Assembly: GCA_028456385.1 (NCBI GenBank)
Contig: JALNQF010000040.1
Location: 186,001 to 250,000 of the forward strand
Length of the DNA stretch: 64,000 nucleotides
Origin: Ophiosphaerella korrae
Taxonomy: Eukaryota; Ascomycota; Dothideomycetes; Pleosporales; Phaeosphaeriaceae
Reading direction: 5' to 3'
Both the position numbers and the translations under genes were made by a program. Shown here piece by piece: positions 23,645 to 33,703 of this stretch. Below the pieces are notes generated by a model. The model ran no database searches and was not told the DNA's origin. It saw only the letters and a list, made by a program, of their open reading frames with translations. Position 1 is the stretch's first letter; each line of letters starts with the position of its first letter.

Positions 23645-24111
23645 TGCGGTATTGGTATTCTTTTCATGAGTCTGTATAAGTTACGCTGGTGTACGGTACA
23701 TCTCAGAACGTATTTTCATGGTTTGTAGGATAAAGGGCTGTAAAGGTACAATGGAATCTATATGGCTGGCAGTAGCCAATAGCACGACAGGCGTCACATC
23801 CGAGGCGCCACATCCGATCTTTCCCCACCCACTGCTTTCCGATTTCCCCTCTGACCCCACTGCGCTAACGTCGTCGAAGGCCTGATAAGTGGTAATAAAA
23901 TAACAACCCGAAGAGCAAGTAACAGGCAACATACAGATTAAGTTTAATACTGCCTTATTCATTGTTGCAAACGTGACTGGCTTCCGACACCGGCCGCGGA
24001 TCAATAGTCAGCCGTGCATGTGCAAAGTGTGATTCATAGCACACGACAAACCACTCCCATCTGGTCTCTGGAATTAAAAAACACCAATCCAATCACGACT
24101 ACACCGCCAGA
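23645..24111. other. Intergenic region, promoter of PNPOx-like gene
   Basis: About 470 bp between two plus-strand genes. No motif I would name; presumably terminator of the regulator and promoter of the next gene. Confidence 0.5.
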
Positions 24112-24965
24112 ATGGGCGTCTTCTATGAAGCCATTCCCGATTCCCTAAAACCATGGATCCTCGAGCAACAAATGCTCTGGGTGTACACCTCCCCCATCCC
24201 AACCCCAACCCCAAACTAACCCTCCCTAGCGGCACTGCCCCCCTCTCCCAAGACGGCCACATCAACATTTCCCCCAAAGGCGGCCAAAACTTTGGCATTA
24301 CCTCGCCTACGCAATTCTGGTACATGGACCTGACAGGCTCAGGCGTCGAAACGCACGCCCACCTGCACGAGCCCGACAACGCTCGCATCTGCGTCATGTT
24401 CATGTCGTTTACGGGCGCGCCCAAAATCGTGCGGCTCTGGGGCCGTGGCACGCCGCTCGAGCACGGCACGCCCGCATTCAAAGCCTTTGTCGCGGACAAC
24501 GACGTCCCTCTGATCCCGGGCAATCGCAGCGTGATTCTCGTGGACATTGATCAGTGCGCGACGTCGTGCGGGTTTGGCGTACCGTTCTATGATTTCAAGG
24601 GGTTCCGCGGCACGCTGGAAGATACGTGGGTGAAGCGCGCGGCGAAGGCGGAGAAAGGGGAGGAACAGGATAGTATGGATTATTACTGGGCGTGGAAGTC
24701 GCAGCTGAGTATTGATGGGTTGCCGGGGATGAAGAGGGGGTATGAGTATGCTCAAAAGAAAGATGTCAAGGCAATAAAGAAGATGGTTGGGAAGGCGGGG
24801 GAGCAGGTTGCTAGGGGGATTGCGCTTGGGCAGAAGGAGAAGGTTACGGTGGTGCATTTGCTTGTGGCGTTATTTTTGGGGGTGGTTATTGGAGGGGCAT
24901 TGAGTTTGAGTGTTGTTACGCCGGAGAGGTTGGAGATTTTGAGGAGTAAAGGGGAGTTGTTTTAA
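24112..24965 (+). CDS. Pyridoxamine 5'-phosphate oxidase-like flavoprotein with C-terminal membrane anchor
   Basis: Two exons, 24112-24182 and 24230-24965, with a 47-bp intron (GTACAC...CCTAG), 268 residues. The first exon reads MGVFYEAIPDSLKPWI, typical of this fungal family, and the junction gives LWVGTAPLSQDG followed by HINISPKGG, the conserved FMN-binding split-barrel start. VETHAHLHEPDNARICVMF and the RLWGRGTPLE strand also fit. The end has a hydrophobic segment (LLVALFLGVVIGGALSLSVV), probably a tail anchor. Family knowledge: FMN-binding fold without proven PNPOx activity in these fungal members. Start chosen because the first exon carries the conserved N-terminus. Confidence 0.88.
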
Positions 24966-25217
24966 GAGTGGTACTTGGTGTGTGAGGAAGAGCATAAAGG
25001 AGGAGAGGTGCAGCGTAAGTTCAATTCATTCACATATGTAACACACTGACATATCCAAGCAACTGTACGCCTATCCGGCAGAACTTTATTGATACATAAT
25101 TTGTGCTAGATTGTTGAGTACTTGTGACCTGAAAATAACTTCAAGGGTAGAGATTTATCCCGTAAATCGTGTATACGGTACATATATGGACGTGAAGACG
25201 TTTCGGTTGATCATGCT

Positions 25218-26084
25218 TCAATCATCATCATCATCGTCATCACTATCGTCACCACCCCCATCGCCACCCTCATCACCACTACCAGCTCCTGCCGCTCCCG
25301 CTACAGCAGCTACAGCATTCCCCGATGCCGCAACAGGACTCAAAGCTGTAGCAGCAACCGCATCAAATTGCGCCGTCGCAGCAGCACCAAGCCTCGCCGT
25401 AAACGGGCCAAATCCCCGCTCATGAAACCCCAAAAACGCGCCGGGATCCGCAAGACTCCCACGCGGAGGCCTCTCCGAAAGCGCCCATCCCATAACCGCA
25501 TTCCCCGTCGACGCATCCATCGTAAGCCCCAAAGAACTATCAATACAGTTCTCGCAAAGAAACGTATAACTCAACGAAGTGGCGTTAACCACAACTCCGT
25601 CCCGCAGCGGCCGCACGCTAAATGCGCCAGCCACTTCAGGCGGGTTGTCTTCGTTTGTTGCCTGGCGGAACGACGCCATGATGCCGCCGTTGCCATCGGG
25701 CCACACTGCCAGAATGAAGTTTCCCTCCATGTCGCCCGTGAGGCCCATTGCGCCCCAGCCTTGCCCGTTGACAAGGGGAAATGCAAGCTGGCCTATGAAC
25801 GATCCTGCGGCCCCGGCTGGCGGGGCTTGAGGCGGCAGTGCAAAGGCAAAGCCGAATGATGTGCGTGCGCCGAAAAATCGCTCCATGGGGAGACCAGTTG
25901 TTTGGTCGGTGAAGGGCGCGGACACTTGGCGAGTGGAGGAGGTGGGTTCGTCGTCGTCTTGGGCGAGTGTGAGGGCTATGAGGAGGCATGCTAGGGAGGC
26001 ATTGAGTAGGATTGAGAAGATTGTGGGCTTTTGCGTGTGGGTGGGAGACTGCTTGGATTGCCCATGTCGCCAGATGAGAGGCAT
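25218..26084 (-). CDS. Secreted cytochrome-domain (CDH-cyt/AA8-like) protein with poly-Asp tail
   Basis: Single ORF of 288 residues. A hydrophobic segment (SILLNASLACLLIALTLAQ, residues about 24-42) serves as signal peptide or anchor; the 23 residues before it are unusual and the real start may be later. The body resembles the b-type cytochrome domain of cellobiose dehydrogenase: FGFAFALPP, FIGQLAFPLV, GLTGDMEGNFILAVWPDG and a late GFHERGFGPF. The Met and His in these segments are candidate haem ligands. Two cysteines (CENC) follow the middle strand. The C-terminus is Ala/Gly-rich and ends in a run of seven Asp encoded by a GAT/GAC repeat. Likely extracellular electron-transfer or carbohydrate-linked role. 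No dehydrogenase or CBM domain is attached. Confidence 0.78.
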   Translation of the reverse strand: MPLIWRHGQSKQSPTHTQKPTIFSILLNASLACLLIALTLAQDDDEPTSSTRQVSAPFTDQTTGLPMERFFGARTSFGFAFALPPQAPPAGAAGSFIGQLAFPLVNGQGWGAMGLTGDMEGNFILAVWPDGNGGIMASFRQATNEDNPPEVAGAFSVRPLRDGVVVNATSLSYTFLCENCIDSSLGLTMDASTGNAVMGWALSERPPRGSLADPGAFLGFHERGFGPFTARLGAAATAQFDAVAATALSPVAASGNAVAAVAGAAGAGSGDEGGDGGGDDSDDDDDDD

Positions 26085-27102
26085 GATATTGAGTTCTTGG
26101 AATTTGATGGGGCGGAGGGAAATTCAATGAATAATATGCTCAGTACAAATACGAGATTGAAGTTTTGAAGTTGTACAATTGTTCACAAGTAACTTGATTA
26201 TGATTCCTTATAAATAACTATGCGTAAAGATTTAACTTTGAGCCTGAGGCAGCCAAAATAACCAAGTCAAACTATTCATGACCTATGCTGCGCATGGGGA
26301 AGTCTGAAGATTCAGAACTTATGCCTTAGGTGTATTGTGTTCCGCAACTATACTGATTCAAGGCTGGCGAATTTCGAGAGTGAAACACACACACATACTG
26401 TGGTTCCCCCAGTAAGTTTTCACACTGGCATCTAAACAGGGGTGTACGCACAGCCCACACACACAAGTCCTAGATTACGGATTTGTCAGCTACACTTCAG
26501 CTTAGCTGTAATTTACTTATAAACTCAATGAGCTTGTATAGAGTATGCCACTTCGGATGAAAGCTGTACTTGACGCTGAAGGCGGCTATACCAAATATTG
26601 AACGCGATCTTCTATTTTTGGCCGCTAAGATGCTGACTGTTAGCAAGTTACTTAGTAAATTACATATCCCTTGCTAGTGGCGTTCCCCCCTTGTTCATGC
26701 CAAGGTGTGGAAACTTACTGGGGTGACCATAGTACTTTCTGATTGGTGGCTAAAGACAGCGGCATACCCTCCGCGATTGTGAAACATGACACCCGCGTTT
26801 AGCATATCTCTATAATCGATAGTCCACCATCAAGAGGAAGGCTACACTGACGAACTCAGATCATTCCTGTGGAAAGGTTCCACTTAGGTCCGCTGTCACA
26901 GGCAAGTTGTTTTAAAGCCAGCGCTAAAAGGTGCAACGTGCCGTCTGAGCCGAATTGAAGCTGATAAGGAATGTTCTACAGAATGTATCAAAAGGGTCAC
27001 ACTACATGGCTATACTTGGACTGTGCTCTTCGCAGACGGCAAGGTGCTAAAGACAATGTATCGCCCAAGATTCAGAATGTGAGATGCCCAAGCCGCACTT
27101 CA
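26085..27102. other. AT-rich gene-poor region
   Basis: No supported gene. Contains short CA-repeat tracts near 26382-26395 and 26455-26463. Composition shifts to A+T-rich here, marking the left edge of the 26-42 kb compartment. Confidence 0.5.
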
Positions 27103-27344
27103 CTACGACTTCTCAATCCGACCCCACAACCACCGTGTAACACCACGATCTAGCGCGTAATATCCGTATGCATATCGTATGATTCCAACCAGAAACAAAG
27201 CATTGAACTTGAAACTCTTGAAAAGTTCGTGTACACCCTTGAGGGTAGCTATTGGCGCCTGGTCCGATATCCCCAAGAACATCTTGTCCGCGGATAACGC
27301 CATGGTCCCTTTTGGTGCTCGCTGGTATGTCGCCTGCCGCCATG
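27103..27344 (-). CDS. Candidate terminal exon of an unrecognised gene
   Basis: A frame of about 80 codons is open from a plausible acceptor (CAG ending at 27345) to a TAG at 27103. It encodes ATYQRAPKGTMALSADKMF, then a hydrophobic stretch and an aromatic end (YYALDRGVTRWLWGRIEKS). Residue mix looks protein-like, but I could not find a convincing upstream exon and I recognise no family. It may be a relic or a chance ORF. Confidence 0.22.
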
Positions 27345-27954
27345 CTGACTCAGGTCATCGGGGAAAATGATCATGAATCACCATCTAGGCATGGGATTGC
27401 GAATATCGGTTAGGTTGTTGAACTCGCTGAAGTATTACTTATCAATCCTGTAAAGTCAGAGTGTCCAATGAAATTTGGAGCGCTAAGATGCAAATGGCGG
27501 TGTACATGTAATAATCATCAGTCTGTTTTGAGGTGTTGTAAGCAATTTCGTGACTTCCGTGGTATACACTCACTCACTCTGCTCCGACTATTTCTCGCGC
27601 TAGAATGTTTGCAGACCACAACGAGTGATACATAGGTTGAGAGTTTGCCTTCCCGATCGAATATGGTATGTCATAAGATTGTGCGACTGCAGGGAATCTT
27701 GGTGCTCTCTTGACCCGAGCTGTTGGTTGGTATGATACGAGCCCCGAGATATACCTAACCCTTTGGCGGCTGAGACACAGGTCGCACTCAAGTTACATTA
27801 AGGCCGTATGTTATCCTTGCTCTGGCCAAATTAGGGCGAAGGTTTTGGTTGAAAACTGGTATATATTCATCAGTTGTTTAATAATTGTTCCCACGTTGCC
27901 CCATAATCATTTGTCCTTTCGAGCAATCCTATTAAGAGCACCTTCTCTCCTGTC
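27345..27954. other. Intergenic, upstream of the MFS gene
   Basis: AT-rich, no recognisable coding frame. The last 150 bp are presumably the MFS promoter. Confidence 0.4.
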
Positions 27955-29402
27955 ATGGCAATGGAGAAACCAGCCCTTAGCCGGATCGAAAGTAGAATTT
28001 ATGTGCATATTCAACCACAAAAGGCCGTTCGTGTAGTCGAGAAGGTCGACTACTCCGGCGCCCACGAAAAAACAGATCCACGTGAAATTGCACTAGTTGG
28101 AAAGCTTGATTTGTGGATCATGGTAAGAAATTCAGATTCGTAATTACTTAAAGTAACACTTATCGTTCTGCAGCCTATGTTGCCCTTCATGTATTTTCTC
28201 AACTATCTGGATCGAAATGCAATCGCTTTAGCTCGCCTTAATGATTTGGAAGTAGACTTGAACTTGACACCTGTTCGTACGTATTGTATTATTGAATTAA
28301 ACGTACTTAAAAGACGCTTACTGTGCCTAGAGTATCAAACATGTGTTTCTATTCTCTTTGTTGGATATATTTTAGGTGCTGTTCCTTCTAACATGTTTCT
28401 GACTCGCACACGGCCTGGTCGATATATGGTGGGTGCTTATGCGCTTTAGATTAGGGTACTACTGATGCTACTACATAGGCTGTCATGATGATTATCTGGG
28501 CTACGGTAAGCTCTTGCACAGCACTCGCCAAGGACTTTACCGGACTTCTCCTCACTCGATTTTTTCTCGGAGCCACCAAAGCACCATTTTACCCTGGTGC
28601 TGTCTATGTCATCAGCAGTTTCTATACACGCAAAGAAATTGCCACGCGTATCGCTATTCTATATACGGGAAACATTGCAGCAACAGCATTTGCTGGTCTA
28701 ATTGCGGCAGGAATATTTCATGGCATGGATGACTTGACAGGTATTGCTGGCTGGAAGTGGTTATTTATTTTACAAGGCCTAATAACTGCCGCCATTGGCG
28801 TAGCGGGATGGTTTGCCCTACCAGATTATCCCAAGACTACTTGGTGGCTTACACCTGAGGAACGTGAACTAGCCTACAATCGAGTTGAAATCGACACTAT
28901 GGGCAATGCGGGTGAGACAAGCATCTGGAAAGGCCTCAGCCAAGCTGTCAAAGATCCGATGGTGTGGTTGTTTGCTTTAATGGCTCACATGCACCTAGCT
29001 GCAAATGGGTTCAAGAATTTTGTGAGTTTTTCTAACAATTTTCGATCAAGGCTAATACTCAAGCGCAGTTTCCTACCGTTGTGAAAACACTAGGTTTTGG
29101 CCGTACAGTAACTCTGGTTCTTACGTGTCCACCGTATATAATCGCTGGTTTCATCGCTATCGCAGTCTCCTGGTCGTCGGGGAAGTTCAACGAACGTACC
29201 TGGCACATTACAATCTCCAAGGCAGTAGCTAGTGCTGGCTTTATCGCAGCTTTTGCAACGTTGAACCTAGTTGGTCGATATGTTGCTATGGTGATATTTA
29301 CTATTGTCACTTACGGTGTTAATTCCTTGATACTGGGATGGTGTGCTTCAGTTTGTGGGCAAACCAAAGAGAAAAAAGCGGCAGCAGTTTCCATTGTCAC
29401 TA

Positions 29403-29427
29403 CTGTACTAGGACAAAAGTTAGGAAC
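29403..29427 (+). repeat. Left terminal inverted repeat of the Tc1/mariner element
   Basis: 25-bp end next to TA; pairs with 30727-30751 on the other strand with several mismatches in the outer part. Confidence 0.85.
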
Positions 29428-29486
29428 GCCAAGCTTAACTCACCGTGCACCTCCAAACTACGTCACCACTTCAACCCACCACAACC

Positions 29487-30611
29487 ATGGCTACACCGCG
29501 CCGATTTGGACGAGAGATAGATGGAAATGTTCGCAGAAAGCCAAATATAAGTCTAGATGAGCGCAACAGAATTGTTAGGATAGTATTAGGTGGTGCAGGG
29601 CACTCTAAAGTTGCACGCTAGTTCAACTATACACACTTAGCTGTAACTAAGATTATGAAAAAATACCGCGAAACAGGCAACGTCAAAGATAAACCTCGTA
29701 GTGGCCGTCTACCTATACTATCGCTACACTAGAAGAAGCTCATCTATCGCAAGGCTCGTGCCTAGCCAAAGATTGAGTACTTAGAGCTCGCTAAAGCTGC
29801 TATAGTTGTAGCAGCAGATAGGACTCCTTCGAAGCCACCTAGCCACAAGACATTGTACTGCTTTATTAAAAGACGTGGCCTTACTAAAAATCCATGCAAA
29901 AAGCGACCAAAACTCAAGCCTATCTAAGCTTAGAAACGCCAGCAGTTCTGTCGACAGTATCGCTACTTTCAGTAACACTCGCGTACACTTAAATTCTTAG
30001 ATAAGTGCTCTCTTTAGAAGGGCTCTAGCCACAACCGTGAGTAGTGCTTTCAGTTCTCGTAGGAGAAATAGAAGCCAGAGATGATAACTAAGGTTGGCGT
30101 CTATAGGCGCCCTGCCTAGATGGTATGGGGATCTATATGGCTGGATGAACGAGGTAGACCGCGCCGCAGTCCACTCGTCATCATGGAGAGAGATGAGCGT
30201 GCACGACGACGTGGCTACTCAAGCAAAAGTTATATTAAAGCTCTTCGTAGAGGCCTACTGCCTAACTGGCGGCAGTCTCAGCTTTTCATGCAGGATAATG
30301 CGCGCATACACACCTCGCGCGCAACGATGAGATAGATGGCTCAACACCACATCACACCTATAACCTGGCTACCTTACTCACCTAACCTTAACCCAATTAA
30401 GCACCTCTGGTGGCATCTTAAGAAGCTAATGCATAAGCACTACCCACAATATAATAACTCTTCACAAGCTGAAGAGGAGTGGGAGGGCTTCTGCAGCGCG
30501 TTGAAGGAGTGCTGGCGGCGTATACCAGGTACGCTCATACGCAAACTCATCTTGAGTATGCCGAGGAGGATTCAAGCTTGTAGGCGCGCGCAAGGCTGGC
30601 AGACTAAGTAG
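29487..30611 (+). pseudogene. Tc1/mariner transposase, RIP-type degraded
   Basis: From an ATG at 29487 the frame reads as a Tc1 transposase: basic start, HTH region (SLDERNRIVRIVLGGAGHSK, then TKIMKKYRETGNVKDKPRSG), then the DDE_3 domain with MVWGSIWLDERGRPRRSP, FMQDNARIHTS and LPYSPNLNPI. At least ten in-frame TAG or TAA codons occur, mostly where Q or W is expected. The third catalytic position, normally Glu 34 residues after the second Asp, is Lys (AAG) here. Stops and the Glu-to-Lys change are all transitions. Confidence 0.9.
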
Positions 30612-30726
30612 TAACTTAATTCTCTTCAAATGCATCAGAAAAACCGAGTTTCTATGTAATTTTAGGTGGTGGGTGGTTGTGAACGATGAGGCGTCAATCT
30701 CATGTTGGGTGCACACGTGCCACGCT

Positions 30727-30751
30727 GTTCCAAACTTTTGTCCAGTAACTG
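30727..30751 (-). repeat. Right terminal inverted repeat of the Tc1/mariner element
   Basis: Reverse complement matches the left end, with the identical GGACAAAAGTT core. Flanked by TA at 30752-30753. Confidence 0.85.
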
Positions 30752-30956
30752 TACCATTATGGCATCTTCTTTTATCCGGACACCATATCTTTGGGACCCC
30801 AAGGACGAACCAAGATACACTCCTGCACTTGCAGCAAGCGCTACATTTTCAGTTGCAACGGCTCTTTGTGCTTGGGCTGCGAAGATTGTCATGGTCCGCC
30901 GAAACCGGGCGCTCCGACAGAGCAGTAACGAGTTAGTGAGTTTCTACGTGCACTAG

Positions 30957-31565
30957 ATAGTGGAAAAATACCTCAAAGTATGATTGAACAACCTAAGACT
31001 GTAGGAAGGATGACTGAAATGTTCAAACAACTCCAAATCATGGCTTGATTACTCAAACCAGCAATGCATATGGATGTTCCACTTATATGGGAGCTTATGC
31101 GCTTTGTATGTAGCATTCGAATGCACTCTCATTGTATATATCGCATAAATTCCACTCGTAAAAGATCAATGGTTGAGTTGATGCCAATTGTATCCTTGAA
31201 ATAGATTCAGGTCTATATAGCATCAGTTAACGTCCACAACTTGAATTTATTAGCCTTTGAGACAACCCGTATGGCTGAATAACTTCGAAATGAAAGATCG
31301 AAACCGATTTGCGGCGATGGGCTGGTGTTCTTCGTTGATAAATTTAAGTAGACCTGTAGAGTGCTGCTACAGCCACTTATATCACAAGGGCGCAGAGCGC
31401 CACTTCCTGCACTATAACGCAGGAATACAGATTTGAATTCAGAGACAAGTGTTGGATGTATTGGTAGATAGTATAGCTTTTAGGGACATACGACTTTCGC
31501 GACAGCGTTTCAGGTATAGAGCGTTTTTCCCCGAAGGACACCTGAGGCTATAGGAGCTCCTTTTC
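30957..31565. other. Intergenic, convergent 3' ends of MFS and P450 genes
   Basis: AT-rich; no coding frame or repeat noted. Confidence 0.5.
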
Positions 31566-33703
31566 TTATCGTTTTCTCCACGTTAGATGTATATCTTTCG
31601 GCCTGTTCATCTGCAAAGTCAATACAGGCTGGCTGTCTTGCATCAATTCTAGTAGTCGGTTGTTTGCTTGTTCCATGGTCTCTCCTTTCGTCAAGGTTGG
31701 TTCTGCTGTGCATTTGCGAAATAATGTCGCAATGACGGCCACAAACTCTATCTGGGACATTTTCTGGCCGGGGCATGTGCGAGGCCCGACAGACCATGGA
31801 AGATAGGTGCCACGTGGAGGAGTTATTAGTGTATGCGTCGAATCTTCTCCCGAGACTGGCTGTAGCCAGCGGGAAGGCTTGAATTCCAAGGCATCGGGGC
31901 CCCAAGTTGATGGGGATGTGTGGAGCGCCATAGTATTTACGTAGACGGTACATGGAGCAGGAAGCAGGAGATCATCTGAAGATGGGTGTGGAGATTGTAT
32001 TGTTTGGGCTGTTGCGGTAGAGCGCATCACAAGGGTTACTGGAGGGAAAAGGCGAAGGGTTTCGAGCTACCATCAATTCATTAGCTTTCGTAACGCTATT
32101 GCGCGACACACTGTTCAATAATTTGAAGAAGTAGATCGGGTAGGGGTGAGCGGGGTAATTTGAGCTTACCATCACAGCCATACACCGTATTAGCTTAGGG
32201 AATGCTAGCGCATAGTCTGGCAGCGGTAGCTCATCACGATCGCTATCCCGTGGACCCCCTAGCACGCTATCAATTTCGGTCTGAATCCATGTCTGCCACT
32301 CGGGGTAGGCTGCCAGAAGGGCTACGGCGTAGGACATAGTGTTTGCGGTTGTATCAAAGCCGGCAGCAGTGAAGATGAAGAGGTTTCCCGCGATCTCATC
32401 CTCTGTGAGATAAGAGGGTCCACGGGCATTAGTGAAACCATTTGCGAAGTTTTTTGTATCCGATGTAATGGATGTTTCCCCATTGGATTGGTTTTTTTCT
32501 TCATCCGAGAGTTGCACTAGTGTACTCATGATAGTGATCGCATTGTTTTTTGGACTATCAGTAGTCAGATCACTGGTGATCTGGTCAACAGAGCTACTTT
32601 TTCGGCGCTCTTGGTCTAGCATATCCCTTGTAAGACTAGGGACACGCGTTAGTGCGACTCCCAATGTTTGTAAGAGCTGTGGCATGATAGGTAGTTTCAG
32701 TAGCCAAGCGGGTAGGAAAGCAGCAACGATAAGAAGCTCGGTGCATAGTGAGATGGCGTCGATGTATGTCATCGCCTTTGATGGGTTACGAGGCAAGGGT
32801 AGAGCGAAGGGTTTGTGTTGGCCATATGCAATACGGGCGAGGACATTCATGGCAATTGTACGAAGGCCAACAACTATTTGTGCAGGTTCGCCACTTAGCA
32901 ATGACGATGGCAAAGAAATCAGAATTTCGGCGAGGGTCGATGCTTGTTCTGCGCTTTCGGTCCAGACACTCGAGTTGATGCGTTCGTTCAAAGCTGTGGC
33001 AATGATACGGCGGTGACGGGACCAGGATTCACCATCCGCCTAGAATTAGGAATTAACTTCAGTGTATAGTATAAAAGTTCAATGCCTGTTGTGCGGTTTC
33101 TCTATTCATCTTGGGAAAGGGTAAAGAGTAGCGAAGCATGTCGTCTTACCGTCACAATATTATTGCCCAAAAACCCCATAGCCTGGACAGTGATATCTGG
33201 ATGGATGAAATCCTTTCTGCGGGCAAGAATAGTGCGCGCCATGGTTGGATCTGCACATATAAGCCGGTTCAGTCCTGTTGTGACCAAAACGAATGCAGGA
33301 CCGAGTCGTTCGTGATAGGCAGCCTTGTTGCGGAATTCCCAACCCCAGATACTGAGCTCAACGGAAGAGAATACAGCAGCTGGAAGCACGCAGTGAAGTA
33401 AAGGCCGGAGCGGGACGGAAAAGATGGAGTGGAAAACCTTCACAAGTAAGTGGTTAGCTTTGGTGCTTTGCGAAGGCTACATAAGTACATAGAACAGAGG
33501 CCGGGTGTGGATTAAGTGATATGAGATACCTTAACGTAACGCCAAAAAAAGGAAAGGATACTTACGCTATCGGGATCGTAAGGGCACACGACTATAGGTA
33601 AGCCCATAGCCAGCGCTACACGATAGTTACGGTTGAGATACCATATTCTAGACGCAATATATATGAGCGTTACCAGAGCCAGTCCGGTTGACATCCAGCC
33701 CAT
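31566..33703 (-). CDS. Cytochrome P450 monooxygenase
   Basis: Four exons: 33703-33566, 33437-33150, 33039-32170 and 32066-31566, 598 residues; introns 128, 110 and 103 bp with GTAAG donors. The N-terminal hydrophobic anchor (TGLALVTLIYIASRIWYL) points to the ER membrane. Hallmarks: N-terminal SWSRHRRI helix, I-helix FTAAGFDTTANT, K-helix ETLR at the start of exon 4, FKPSRW, and the haem loop PWSVGPRTCPGQ with the ligand Cys. A Ser/Thr/Asn-rich insert of about 70 residues before the I-helix makes it longer than the usual 500-550. All catalytic motifs are present and no stop interrupts it. It lies alone beside the MFS gene; no backbone synthase is near, so substrate is unknown. Confidence 0.93.

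Larger units (their letters stand above)
29403..30751 (+). mobile_element. Tc1/mariner-type DNA transposon, 1,349 bp, inserted in the MFS gene
   Basis: Flanked by a TA duplication (29401-29402 and 30752-30753). Terminal inverted repeats of about 25 bp match across the GGACAAAAGTT(A/T)GGAAC core, with lower similarity in the outer eight bases. Inside is one mutated transposase gene on the plus strand. Size, TA target and DD34-type catalytic spacing all fit Tc1/mariner. It is non-autonomous now because the transposase carries many stops. Excess of TA and C-to-T type stop codons suggests RIP acted on it, which implies other copies in the genome. Confidence 0.93.
27955..30956 (+). pseudogene. MFS transporter of the allantoate permease (Dal5/ACS) type, split by a transposon
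   Basis: Exons 27955-28122, 28174-28276, 28331-28428, 28479-29021 and 29069-29402 end at a transposon; the last coding part resumes at 30754-30956. The four introns are 47-54 bp with GTAAGA/GTACGT/GTGGGT/GTGAGT donors. Signatures include LNYLDRNAIALARL, FVGYILGAVPSNM, RFFLGATKAPFYPG (the ACS family motif) and WWLTPEERELAYNR; the C-terminal part gives FIRTPYLWDPKDEPRY. Without the insert and one TA copy the frame is open for 482 codons. With the insert, translation after 29402 reads through element sequence to a stop at 29558-29560 and loses the last membrane helices. The family imports small organic anions or amides; substrate unknown. The coding part shows no other damage, so the insertion may be recent or tolerated. 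Confidence 0.88.

Noticed and set aside
27955..33703. Secondary-metabolite cluster formed by MFS and P450
   Set aside because: No synthase, methyltransferase or cluster regulator is adjacent; two genes are not enough.
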